From NCBI GenBank assembly GCA_036381195.1, contig DASVDH010000022.1, positions 62,001-126,000 on the forward strand: a stretch of DNA of 64,000 bases. Reading direction: 5' to 3'. This document shows, piece by piece, positions 17,272 to 24,986 of this stretch. This DNA comes from RSA9 sp036381195 (GTDB taxonomy: Bacteria > Gemmatimonadota > Gemmatimonadetes > Longimicrobiales > RSA9). The first letter of the stretch is position 1, and each line of letters starts with the position of its first letter. The position numbers and the translations under genes were made by a program. A model generated the notes under the pieces. The model did not search any database. It was given only the letters and a program-made list of their open reading frames with translations, and was not told where the DNA came from.

Positions 17272-18063
17272 ATGCAGCTCGGGCTGGAGGGCAAGGTCGC
17301 GCTGGTCGCCGCGTCGAGCAAAGGGCTGGGGCGCGCGGTCGCGGAGGAGTTGGCGGCGGAAGGCGCACGCCTGGTGCTCTGCGCGAGAGGCGAGGCCGCG
17401 CTCGCAGAAGCGCGGGACGCGATCGAGGGCGCCACGGGTGCCGCGGTGATCGCCGTGCCCGCCGACATCGGCGAGCCGGAAGGGGTGGAGCGGGTCGTGG
17501 CTGCGGCCCTCGACGCTCACAGCCGCGTGGACATCCTCGTGACCAACGCTGGCGGCCCACCCGCGGGCCCGTTCGAGAGCCACGCGCCCGAGGCGTGGCG
17601 GGATGCCGTGCGGATCAACCTCGAGAGCGTGGTGAACCTGACGCGCGCCGTGCTGCCCGGGATGAAGGAACGCCGGTGGGGCCGCATCATCAACATCACG
17701 TCCATCGCGGTCAAGCAACCGGTGGACGGGCTGATCCTCTCGAACAGCGTGCGAGCGGCGGTGACCGGCTTCGCGCGCACGTTGGCGAACGAGGTCGCGC
17801 CGTTCGGGATCACGGTGAACAACGTGCTGCCGGGCTACACGCGGACGCGCAGGGTCGAGGAGCTGGCGGAGCGGACGGCGGCAGCGCGCGGCATCACACC
17901 GGACGAGGCGCTGCAGGCCTGGGTCCGGGAGATCCCCATGCGCCGCCTGGGCGAGCCCCGGGAGCTCGCAGCGCTGGTCGCGTTCCTCGCATCGGAGCGC
18001 GCGGGCTTCATCACCGGCGTGTCCGTGCCGGTGGATGGGGGGTGGGCGAGGGGGCTCCTGTAG
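17272..18063 (+). CDS. Short-chain dehydrogenase/reductase, atypical active site
   Basis: 263 residues. The Rossmann motif is VALVAASSKGLGRAVAEELA (ASxKGxG instead of the usual TGxxxGIG). NAGG at residues 87-90, the catalytic Ser in IINITSIAV and the C-terminal FITGVSVPVDGGW are all in place. The usual Tyr-x-x-x-Lys is not: the aligned stretch reads LILSNSVRAAVTGFARTLAN, with Leu at the Tyr position and no Lys. The same substitution pattern is known in a FabG-like SDR subgroup (annotated 3-oxoacyl-ACP reductase-like), so it is probably not a sequencing artefact. Dehydrogenase activity is uncertain. Confidence 0.82.
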   Translation: MQLGLEGKVALVAASSKGLGRAVAEELAAEGARLVLCARGEAALAEARDAIEGATGAAVIAVPADIGEPEGVERVVAAALDAHSRVDILVTNAGGPPAGPFESHAPEAWRDAVRINLESVVNLTRAVLPGMKERRWGRIINITSIAVKQPVDGLILSNSVRAAVTGFARTLANEVAPFGITVNNVLPGYTRTRRVEELAERTAAARGITPDEALQAWVREIPMRRLGEPRELAALVAFLASERAGFITGVSVPVDGGWARGLL

Positions 18064-18074
18064 GAGCGGCGATT

Positions 18075-18107
18075 GCCGGGGCGCGCCGGGCTGCCGGGCG
18101 CCCCGGC
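18075..18107. terminator. Bidirectional hairpin between convergent genes
   Basis: A 9-bp perfect stem (GCCGGGGCG at 18075-18083 with CGCCCCGGC at 18099-18107) sits between the SDR stop and the last TonB-operon gene stop, which face each other. It most likely terminates both. Confidence 0.55.
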
Positions 18108-18122
18108 GAGTCGCGCGCTTCG

Positions 18123-18533
18123 CTAGTCCCTGGGCAGCATGGCGCCCAGCACCGTCACTCCCGCGCCGCGGGCCGCGTCCATCGCGGAGATGACGTCCTG
18201 GTAGGTGAGCTGTCCATCCGCCTTCACGAACAGCACCTTGTCCGGGCGGTTGCTGTAGATCTCGCGCAGCCGCTGTTCCAGCTCGCCCGGGGGCACGGGC
18301 TGTGTGTTGATCGTCATGTTGCCCTGGGCATCGATCTCCAGCACGATCTGCGTGTTATCGGCTGAGGACGCGTCCTGCGGCTTTTCCAGGGGCAACTGCA
18401 CGTCGATGCTCCGCTGTAGCTGCGGCACCACGATCATGAAGATCACCAGCAGCACGAGCAGCACATCGATCATCGGGGTCATGTTGATGTCCCCGATGTT
18501 CTTCTTCCCCGTGCCGCCCATCGAGATCGCCAC
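18123..18533 (-). CDS. exbD: ExbD/TolR-family protein (second of two)
   Basis: 136 residues from a GTG at 18533 with AGGAGG 7 bases upstream. The topology is the family one: a short cytoplasmic start (GDINMTPMIDVLLVLLVIFM) with the proton-conducting Asp in the membrane helix (MTPMIDVLLVLLVIFM), then a periplasmic domain with VLFVKADGQLTYQDVISAMD. It works with ExbB to energise TonB. Last gene of the operon; a second ExbD paralogue lies immediately upstream, an arrangement common where two ExbD types form a mixed stator. Confidence 0.88.
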   Translation of the reverse strand: MAISMGGTGKKNIGDINMTPMIDVLLVLLVIFMIVVPQLQRSIDVQLPLEKPQDASSADNTQIVLEIDAQGNMTINTQPVPPGELEQRLREIYSNRPDKVLFVKADGQLTYQDVISAMDAARGAGVTVLGAMLPRD

Positions 18534-18596
18534 GTCATGCCTCCTTTCCGTCCTGCGACTGGCGCCGGACCGGACGAGGGGAGCCGGCCGCCTTCA

Positions 18597-19046
18597 TCAC
18601 CGGTTCTCCTCCTCGTCATCGGGCTCCGTTCCGGGCTGCTGGTCCGTTACCGCCGCGACGACGCGGGCTCCGGCGGCACGCGCGAGCTCCATGGCGTCCA
18701 GGATCTCCTGGTACTTCAGCGAGCGATCCGCCTTCACGAAGAGCACGCGGTCCTGCGGCCGCGCATCGAATTCGCGCTTCAGCAACATGGCCGCGTCCTC
18801 GCGCCGGATCCGCTCCTTGTTCAGGAAGTAGTTGCCATCGCGGTCGATGCCGAGGGTCACCCGGCTCTCGTCATCGGGCCGGGACTTCAGGTGAACGCCC
18901 TCCGGCATCTGCGCGTTGAACCCTGCCACGAGCGCCGGTGTGACCAGCATGAAGATGATGAGCAGCACCAGCATCACATCCACCATGGGCGTGACGTTGA
19001 TCTCGCCCATCACCTCCGACGAGTTGCCATCAACCTGCATGGCCAT
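18597..19046 (-). CDS. exbD: ExbD/TolR-family protein (first of two)
   Basis: 149 residues; GGAGG lies 6 bases before the ATG. The transmembrane helix carries the essential Asp (NVTPMVDVMLVLLIIFMLVT). The periplasmic part has VLFVKADRSLKYQEILDAME and ends in an acidic tail (GTEPDDEEENR). It differs from the second ExbD by a longer insertion (MPEGVHLKSRPDDESRVTLG). Between exbB (15 bases) and exbD2 (63 bases) in the operon. Confidence 0.88.
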   Translation of the reverse strand: MAMQVDGNSSEVMGEINVTPMVDVMLVLLIIFMLVTPALVAGFNAQMPEGVHLKSRPDDESRVTLGIDRDGNYFLNKERIRREDAAMLLKREFDARPQDRVLFVKADRSLKYQEILDAMELARAAGARVVAAVTDQQPGTEPDDEEENR

Positions 19047-19061
19047 GGTCCACCTCCGGGC

Positions 19062-19799
19062 TCAGTGCCGGCGTGCCGCACTCGCGGCCTCGAGCTCGAT
19101 CGTGGCGGTCCCGCGGCCGGATCCGCCGGCGAGCCGCGCCTCGTAGCGGATGAGGAAATCCATCAGCTCCTTGGACGCGTAGTTGATCTCCATCGACACG
19201 TAGTCGATGCGATTGATGAAGTAGTTATACAGCCACACGGATGGAATGGCGACGAGCAGGCCGAACGCCGTCGTGATCAGCGCCTCCGCGATACCAGCGG
19301 AGATGGCCGCCATTCCGGCGCTGCCTGTTTCCGCCATGCCCGTGAACGCGTTGACCACGCCCATGGTCGTGCCCAGCAGCCCCACGAACGGTGCCGTTGC
19401 GCCGATGGTCGCGAGCACGCCCAGCCCTTTGCGGAAGCGCGAGAGCTGCTCGAGCGTGTTCAGCTCGATGGTGCGCTGTACGGAGGCGATCTCCACGGCG
19501 GAGAGCGTCTTGTCCTCCGAGTGGAAGGTCAGGCTCGGGAACACGCGCCGGAACGCAGCGGCCAGGTGGCTCCGAGGATGCTTGGCAACGAGCTGCTCCG
19601 CCGCGGCGAAGTCCTCACGGGCGAGCGCGTCCGAGAAGGGCTTCGAGAAGGCGATGGTGGCGCGCCGGGACCGGCTGAAGTGCACCAGCTTCCGGATCGC
19701 GATGGCCGCGGCGTAAACCGACATACCCATGAGCACGAACACGATGCCCCGGGCGAACCAACCCATCGTTCCCCAGAGCTCGATCAGCGAGACATTCAT
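19062..19799 (-). CDS. exbB: MotA/TolQ/ExbB proton-channel protein
   Basis: 245 residues from the ATG at 19799 (MNVSLIELWGTMGWFARGIV); a longer frame to 19889 lacks a ribosome site. Three membrane helices are visible: GWFARGIVFVLMGMSVYAAA, then GLGVLATIGATAPFVGLLGT and ISAGIAEALITTAFGLLVAI. The TIGATAPFVGLLGTTMGVVN motif is characteristic of the ExbB/TolQ channel. A pentamer encloses the ExbD helices in the inner membrane. It lies 58 bases after tonB. Confidence 0.88.
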   Translation of the reverse strand: MNVSLIELWGTMGWFARGIVFVLMGMSVYAAAIAIRKLVHFSRSRRATIAFSKPFSDALAREDFAAAEQLVAKHPRSHLAAAFRRVFPSLTFHSEDKTLSAVEIASVQRTIELNTLEQLSRFRKGLGVLATIGATAPFVGLLGTTMGVVNAFTGMAETGSAGMAAISAGIAEALITTAFGLLVAIPSVWLYNYFINRIDYVSMEINYASKELMDFLIRYEARLAGGSGRGTATIELEAASAARRH

Positions 19800-19857
19800 C
19801 GTGGCTTCCTTTCCTGGCCGCCCGATCGGGGCGGCGGATCCGTGTCCTGAACTCGAT

Positions 19858-20610
19858 TCAACGCACGGTGAACGTGATCGGCAGAGCAACCCACACCGTT
19901 ACCTTGCGGTCGCGGTTGAGCGCGGGCGAGAAGCGCATGATGTCTGCGACCTTCAGCGCGGCCTCGTCCAGGGCCTCGTGGCCGCTCGACTCCTTTACCT
20001 GGTATTTCCGGACCTTGCCCTCCTCGTCGATGAGGAACCAGACTAGCACGGTGCCGCCGATCCCGGCATCGCGGAGCAAGGGCGGGTAGTACCGACTGAG
20101 CGCCCGCGCCACTTCTTCCCGGTTCTTCAGCTCCGGCGCGACCGTGTACGGCGTGAACATCGGCCCCGCGTAGACGTCCCCCGTGCCCCCCTCCACCGCC
20201 TTCCCGTCCGCCTTGCCTCCCTCGACGCCCTCGCCGGAGAAGTCCAACTCGTTCGTGGCGAACGTGGAGGGCGGCGGGATCTCGGGGAGGATGACCGTCG
20301 GCATCGAGAGGGTCTGGAACCCACGCGGCACGTCCTCCAGGGCCTCGGGCGGCGCCTCCACTCTGACCTCGGGCGGAGGAGGCGGCGGGGGAGGCGGCGG
20401 GATGGGCTCCTCCTCCGGGAGCTGGAACAGCGTCACCTGCTCCTCCGGCTCCTCGGTCTCCTGGCCGACCGCCAGCGTGGCCCAGACGAGACCCGCCACC
20501 AACGCGCCATGAAAGAGGAGGGAGACGAGCGTGGCGGCGGTGGCCGCACGTCCCTCCCGGCGAGGCTTGCTGGCGATCAGGTGCGCGAACATCTGCTGCT
20601 GCTCTTCCAT
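19858..20610 (-). CDS. tonB: TonB-family energy transducer
   Basis: 250 residues from the ATG at 20610 with GGAGG 5 bases before it. Layout: cytoplasmic start, membrane anchor (AATLVSLLFHGALVAGLVWA), an acidic/proline hinge (EEEPIPPPPPPPPPPEVRVE), then the C-terminal TonB domain (YYPPLLRDAGIGGTVLVWFL, GKVRKYQVKESSGHEALDEA, RFSPALNRDRKVTVWVALPI). It carries the proton-motive force to outer-membrane receptors. The Pro-run of ten is longer than usual for the family and is a possible slippage site. Confidence 0.88.
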   Translation of the reverse strand: MEEQQQMFAHLIASKPRREGRAATAATLVSLLFHGALVAGLVWATLAVGQETEEPEEQVTLFQLPEEEPIPPPPPPPPPPEVRVEAPPEALEDVPRGFQTLSMPTVILPEIPPPSTFATNELDFSGEGVEGGKADGKAVEGGTGDVYAGPMFTPYTVAPELKNREEVARALSRYYPPLLRDAGIGGTVLVWFLIDEEGKVRKYQVKESSGHEALDEAALKVADIMRFSPALNRDRKVTVWVALPITFTVR

Positions 20611-20867
20611 GGTGACCTCCTGGCATCCAGCGGTGGTCCCGCCGGATCCGGCTACGGGTGTCCGGTCCGGTGAGAGGCTGCCGGCCGGCGATCTCGGCTG
20701 ACGGGCTCTCGCGGCGCACGCACCCCGCTCCGGCCGCCCATTCTGCGAGGGCACGCGCGGGCGGACGCCCGGCGCCCGCAACTGGGCAGCCGAACCGGTG
20801 GCAGCGAGCCGGGACGCAACAGCTCCGTGCCGCTGCGCCCGGGCTCGGAGCCCGTCTCAGGTCCGAT

Positions 20868-21395
20868 TCAGATGGAAGCCGACGGAGGGGGCACGACCGT
20901 GCTGCGCGCAGACAGCACGCCGGCACGGGCTGCGACCAGAACGGCCTGGAAGCTACGGTGGGTGAGTTCGAGGAGCCGGATGCGGGGCGCGTCCGGCTTC
21001 AGCGGTCGGCGCGGCAGAGTGGCACGGCACAGGCACCGCTCCCCGCGCGCGCGCATGCGCGCGCTGGGCGCCTCGCGCTCGGTGACGAACTCCAAGGACG
21101 GCGGCGCCGCCGCAAGCAGGGCCGAAGGGGCCGCCCCATCCGGCGCCGTCAGAGACGCAGCCGGCCACCCGTCCGGCAGCACTTCCGCGCCGGTGGCCAG
21201 GCCCGCTTCCGCCTCCACGGCGGCAGCGGGTTCAGGCGCCAGCGCGGGCGACCCGGCGGGGTACCCGCCGGGCAGCACCGCCTCGCCGGGGCTCGCCACT
21301 GCCGCCGCGGCCAGGAGCGCGGCGAGCGCGGCACGGCGGGCGAATGCTCGATGAGTGCCGGGCCGTCGGCCGACGGCGAGAATCCGCTTTCGCAT
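20868..21395 (-). CDS. Hypothetical exported protein, probably leaderless
   Basis: 175 residues from the ATG at 21395 (MRKRILAVGRRPGTHRAF), with a signal-like segment (AALAALLAAAAVASPGEA) followed by low-complexity Ala/Pro and a basic C-terminal half containing REAPSARMRARGERCLCRAT. Codons are strongly GC-rich in the third position throughout, which supports coding. The GTG at 21407 lies inside the -10 box of the strong promoter (21407-21435), so the ATG 12 bases later is the real start and the transcript should begin within about 5 bases of it. No family was recognised. It heads the TonB operon direction, 257 bases before tonB. Confidence 0.6.
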   Translation of the reverse strand: MRKRILAVGRRPGTHRAFARRAALAALLAAAAVASPGEAVLPGGYPAGSPALAPEPAAAVEAEAGLATGAEVLPDGWPAASLTAPDGAAPSALLAAAPPSLEFVTEREAPSARMRARGERCLCRATLPRRPLKPDAPRIRLLELTHRSFQAVLVAARAGVLSARSTVVPPPSASI

Positions 21396-21406
21396 ACGTG
21401 TATGCA

Positions 21407-21435
21407 CGTATAGGAACGGCCGGGCGGAACGTCAA
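21407..21435 (-). promoter_or_regulatory. Strong sigma-70-type promoter with overlapping inverted repeat
   Basis: TTGACG at 21435-21430 and TATACG at 21412-21407 with a 17-base spacer, reading toward the hypothetical exported gene and tonB. The inverted repeat ATACGTG-N4-CACGTAT (21394-21411) covers the -10 and the predicted transcription start, where a repressor would block polymerase. Iron (Fur-type) sites look different (GATAATGATAATCATTATC-like), so the regulator is unknown. Confidence 0.65.
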
Positions 21436-21625
21436 CACCCGCGCGAAGATATTTCCCCGGCGTCGCCGTGCCGGTGGACGGGGGGCGAGCGACGCCCCCC
21501 GTCGGGGCAGCGACGCCGGGGCGCTCCGGGCGGCCGGGACGCGCCGGGGGCGCAGGGCGCGCCGGGCGCCCCGGTCAGCCGCCCGTCCGGGTCACCGGCG
21601 CGGCCCGGCCACGGTGGCGGCTCCT

Positions 21626-24589
21626 TCAACGCCCGGCCGCCTCGGTCATCGCCTCTGCCGGGCGCTCCCGGCCGACGTCGAGGTGCCCGTGGTGCAGCAG
21701 CGTGTTGAAGACGAGGGCATAGGAGCCGAGCGTCTCGCCCCGCCACATGGGATTGAAGCTGAAGAGCACGACGTGCCCGCCTCCCAGCTTCACGTCCACG
21801 AGCGCCGGCGCGTTCGCGAGCTCGTGCCCGTTCATCAGGCCGCCGCTGATCAGCAGCTCCTTCACATCCGGGCTGAAGCGGAAGATCGTGCGCACATTGG
21901 CCGTGAGCGCCTGCTGGGCGCCGAAGCCGGCCGGCTCGCCCTGCTCCTCCCGGGTGCGCCTGAACTCCTCGACCGCGGCGCGGCCCATGTCCCGCGGCCG
22001 GCCCTGCACGATGTCTTCCTCGTCCAGCCCGCCGCGCCCGCTCCGCCGCGCCGTGGTGCTGCCGTCCTCGGTACGGCGTGGCGCGGCGGCCTGCGCGCCG
22101 AATCTGCCGCGCCCGCCACGGCCGGCCGCGCCCAGGGCGAAGACGGGGCCTTCGTCGAAGTAGACGCCGAGCTCCGTGCCATAGCCGTACGCGATCGGGC
22201 TCAGCGAATCCGCGAGGGTCACGCGGAACACGCCGCCCGGCGCCCAGAGGTCCTCCGTCTCGCGGATCCGCACCCCGTCGGCGAGGCCGAAATGGACGGG
22301 CAGGGCGGAGCTGTTGGTGAGCGTGATGAACGTGCCGCCCGCCTTCACGAACTCCTGGAGGTGCAGCACTCCGGTGAGCTCCAGCCCGCCGCGCATGTCG
22401 TCCGTCTCGGCCTGCCGCCCGATGTTCGGCGTGAGCTCCGTCCGCTTCCACGGGATGGGCTTCGGCCCGGTGAGGCCCCGCACGATGCTCAGCGCGTCGT
22501 TCAACGACGGGCCGAACACGATCACGTCGTAGCGATCGGCCAGGCGGGGGTCGTCGCGGACGTCGTGCACCGAGATGTAGTCGTACGGGATGCCGTACTC
22601 GTCGAACGCGATCCGCACCCAGCCCTCGTTCTGCGTGGTCTGCCACGTGTGCATCACCGCGATGCGCGGCGCGGCCACGGGGTGCGTGGGCACGGCAGGC
22701 GGGCTCGAGGCGCCGTAGGCCGTGAAGCCGAACTCGGGCGCGGCCGCCTGCAGCACCTGCACGGCTTCGGGGCTCGCGGGCACGATGAACGAGCCGGCGT
22801 TGTATGCCCGGCCGTCGTGCGTGAAAGCCTGCTCCGCGGCCTCGATGGCCAGCGCACGGTGGCGGAAGCGGAACGCGGCGAGGTTGTTGTCTCCGTTGTA
22901 GTTGATGAGGAAGACCCGGGCGCCTCGCGCGTTCTCGACGCGACCCGGCGCGCGGACCGGCTCCTCCACGAGCACCATGGGCGCGTCCAGGATGGCCGTG
23001 TCCTCCACCCGGACGGTCTCCACGTTGAACAGGGGGCCGAAGGTCCAGCCCGTGTCGTCGTAGGGGCGCGGGTCGTCCGGGTTGTAGTACTGCTTGTCCA
23101 GCAGCATGTCCGCCGCCCGCGAGTAGGGCTGGTCCATGCGCACCACGTAGCTGCCCGCCGGGAACTCGCGGCCGCCCGCCTCGAACGCCCGCGTGGCGCG
23201 GTGCACCTCGATCCCGTGCCGCTGGAGCAGCGAGAGCAGCTGCGCCTGCTGGCCCGGCCGCGGATCGCTCGCGGGCATCACGTAGGCGGCCGGCCCCTCC
23301 GTCCGCGCCTTGGCCACCGAGCGCTTGCTCTTGAGCCAGAAATTCGAGAGGTACTCCTCTCGGTGATCCGCGACCTCGCGCAGCGCGATCAGCAGCGCGC
23401 TCTGCTGGAGGTTCACGTTGTTCCGGATGGACCACACCACCTCGGGCAGCGGCGTGCTGGGCCGGTGCCATTGCCGGTCCACGTTCGTGCGCACGATCCG
23501 GTTCGAGCCGTCGCCGGCGCCCTGCGTCTCGTAGAACCGGCCGATCGAGTTGCGCATGTTCGCGATCCAGAACAGGTAGTTGGGCGCCCAGCCGTCGTAG
23601 AAGTCATGGGTGTAGACGCCCGGCACGCCGAACGCGGTCATGTCCTTGACTTCCTTGTAGGCGAGCCGGCTCCACTCGTTGACCAGGATCGGATCGATCC
23701 ACGCGTTGTAGGGCCCCCGGCCGGTGGACGTGTAGAGGTAGGAGGCCGACTCGTGCAGGTCGTGCAGCACGGTGGGGTGGTACTCGAGGTACACCTTCAG
23801 CACGTTCTGCGTGAGCGCGAGCGAGAGCCCCATCCCGTCCCGGTTGTTGTCGTGCGCGACGTACTTGCCCCAGTAGAGCGGGCGGGGAGGCAGGTTCGCG
23901 TCCGGGTCCTTGCGCCGGGCCATGTGCAGGTCCACCACCTTGGCGCGGCCGTCCACCTCCACGATCGGCGTGGCCATGAAGATGAGGTTGTCGCGGATCG
24001 CGCGGATGTGCTCGGACTCCCCCACGGCCAGCCGGTAGACCAGCTCCATCAGCATCTCGGGCGACCCGGTCTCGGGCGAGTGGATCGCGCCGGTGGCGTA
24101 GTAGATCGGCTTCGCCTGGCGGATCAGCCGTTGCGCCTCCGCCTCGGGCGTCTTCCGCGGGTCGGCGAGGCGGGCCAGCATGTCCTTGTAGCGGTCCAAC
24201 TCCGCGAGCGTCTGCTCATCGGCCACCACCACCAGGATCATTTCCCGGCCTTCCTCCGTCTCGCCGATGGAGAAGACCTTGACGCGGTCGGACGCCTCGT
24301 CCACCGCGCGCATGTAGCGGTAGATCTCCTCGGGGTAGCTGAGCACATCGGCGGCCCCGGCGATGTGGCCGAGTACCTGGAGCGGCGTGGGCACCGTGCT
24401 CGAGGCGGGCAGGTGGTCCACCAGCGGCGTGAGGAAGAAGGGCTCGGTGGTGAAGCGCTTGATGTCCGCGGTGTATGCCTCGTCCACCGGCTCCTGCGCC
24501 CGGGCGGCGGCGGGGAGCAGCAGGAGCAACAGCGCGGTCAGGACGTTGCGGGTGCGGCGCGCTGCGATGCGAACGGGTACGGAACGCAT
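21626..24589 (-). CDS. Large M14-family zinc carboxypeptidase, exported
   Basis: 987 residues from the ATG at 24589, with GGAGG upstream, far longer than a typical 300-400-residue M14 enzyme. Signal peptide: NVLTALLLLLLPAAARAQEP. The M14 domain is in the first 400 residues: VFSIGETEEGREMILVVVAD, then YYATGAIHSPETGSPEMLME (His-x-x-Glu zinc ligands in HSPE) and HPTVLHDLHESASYLYTST (third ligand region). The C-terminal 500 residues include GLTGPKPIPWKRTELTPNI and a ThuA/GATase-like segment (VIVFGPSLNDALSIVRGLTG, GGTFITLTNSSALPVHFGLA, HVVLFSFNPMWRGETLGSYA). The pattern is known for large Gemmatimonadota/Acidobacteria peptidases. It probably degrades peptides in the periplasm. Confidence 0.82.
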   Translation of the reverse strand: MRSVPVRIAARRTRNVLTALLLLLLPAAARAQEPVDEAYTADIKRFTTEPFFLTPLVDHLPASSTVPTPLQVLGHIAGAADVLSYPEEIYRYMRAVDEASDRVKVFSIGETEEGREMILVVVADEQTLAELDRYKDMLARLADPRKTPEAEAQRLIRQAKPIYYATGAIHSPETGSPEMLMELVYRLAVGESEHIRAIRDNLIFMATPIVEVDGRAKVVDLHMARRKDPDANLPPRPLYWGKYVAHDNNRDGMGLSLALTQNVLKVYLEYHPTVLHDLHESASYLYTSTGRGPYNAWIDPILVNEWSRLAYKEVKDMTAFGVPGVYTHDFYDGWAPNYLFWIANMRNSIGRFYETQGAGDGSNRIVRTNVDRQWHRPSTPLPEVVWSIRNNVNLQQSALLIALREVADHREEYLSNFWLKSKRSVAKARTEGPAAYVMPASDPRPGQQAQLLSLLQRHGIEVHRATRAFEAGGREFPAGSYVVRMDQPYSRAADMLLDKQYYNPDDPRPYDDTGWTFGPLFNVETVRVEDTAILDAPMVLVEEPVRAPGRVENARGARVFLINYNGDNNLAAFRFRHRALAIEAAEQAFTHDGRAYNAGSFIVPASPEAVQVLQAAAPEFGFTAYGASSPPAVPTHPVAAPRIAVMHTWQTTQNEGWVRIAFDEYGIPYDYISVHDVRDDPRLADRYDVIVFGPSLNDALSIVRGLTGPKPIPWKRTELTPNIGRQAETDDMRGGLELTGVLHLQEFVKAGGTFITLTNSSALPVHFGLADGVRIRETEDLWAPGGVFRVTLADSLSPIAYGYGTELGVYFDEGPVFALGAAGRGGRGRFGAQAAAPRRTEDGSTTARRSGRGGLDEEDIVQGRPRDMGRAAVEEFRRTREEQGEPAGFGAQQALTANVRTIFRFSPDVKELLISGGLMNGHELANAPALVDVKLGGGHVVLFSFNPMWRGETLGSYALVFNTLLHHGHLDVGRERPAEAMTEAAGR

Positions 24590-24986
24590 GGAGCACCCTC
24601 CGGTCGCGAAGGCGGATCCGCCCATGGAGCATGGAGGAAAGAGTCGCGGCAAGATGCGGGTTCTCGGGGGTGCGGACAAGGCCGGCACCCGAACGGCCGG
24701 GTGGCGCCGCGAACGTGCTGAGCAGCACCGTGCTGAAGCGCTCCCGCGCCATGGATGCCCCGACCACCTCCTGGCGCGGCGCCGCCCCATGGACCGCCGG
24801 CGGCCCGGCACGGCGGGCGTCGCACCGCCGCTGCCCGACGGGTGCGGAATCGAACGCGAGCAGTTAGACTGTCGCGTTCGCCGTGCCCCGGACGTTCTGC
24901 GCTCGGTGCCGCCGGCCGGCAGCACGGCGGCGGGGTAAACGACCCCCACGGCGAACGCAGGAGGCTCTGGCGACGGATACGGGTAC
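24590..24986. other. Divergent intergenic stretch with a transplanted permease fragment
   Basis: 397 bases between the M14 gene and the MATE gene. It contains the 68-base ADOP fragment at 24704-24771. TTAGACT at 24863-24869 matches the -10-like word at the bactofilin promoters, but no -35 partner is clear. Nothing else is recognisable. Confidence 0.4.
24704..24771 (-). pseudogene. 68-base remnant of an ADOP permease gene
   Basis: Read on the minus strand, these 68 bases match 31377-31444 of the second ADOP permease at 65 positions. The encoded peptide is VVGASMARERFSTVLLSTFA against VVGASMAQERFNTVLLSAFA. The similarity stops abruptly on both sides, apart from a shared GGCGCCGCGC a few bases before it, where a 13-base gap would restore alignment. 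No reading frame continues beyond the fragment, so it is a gene relic or an insertion from a permease gene. Confidence 0.7.
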
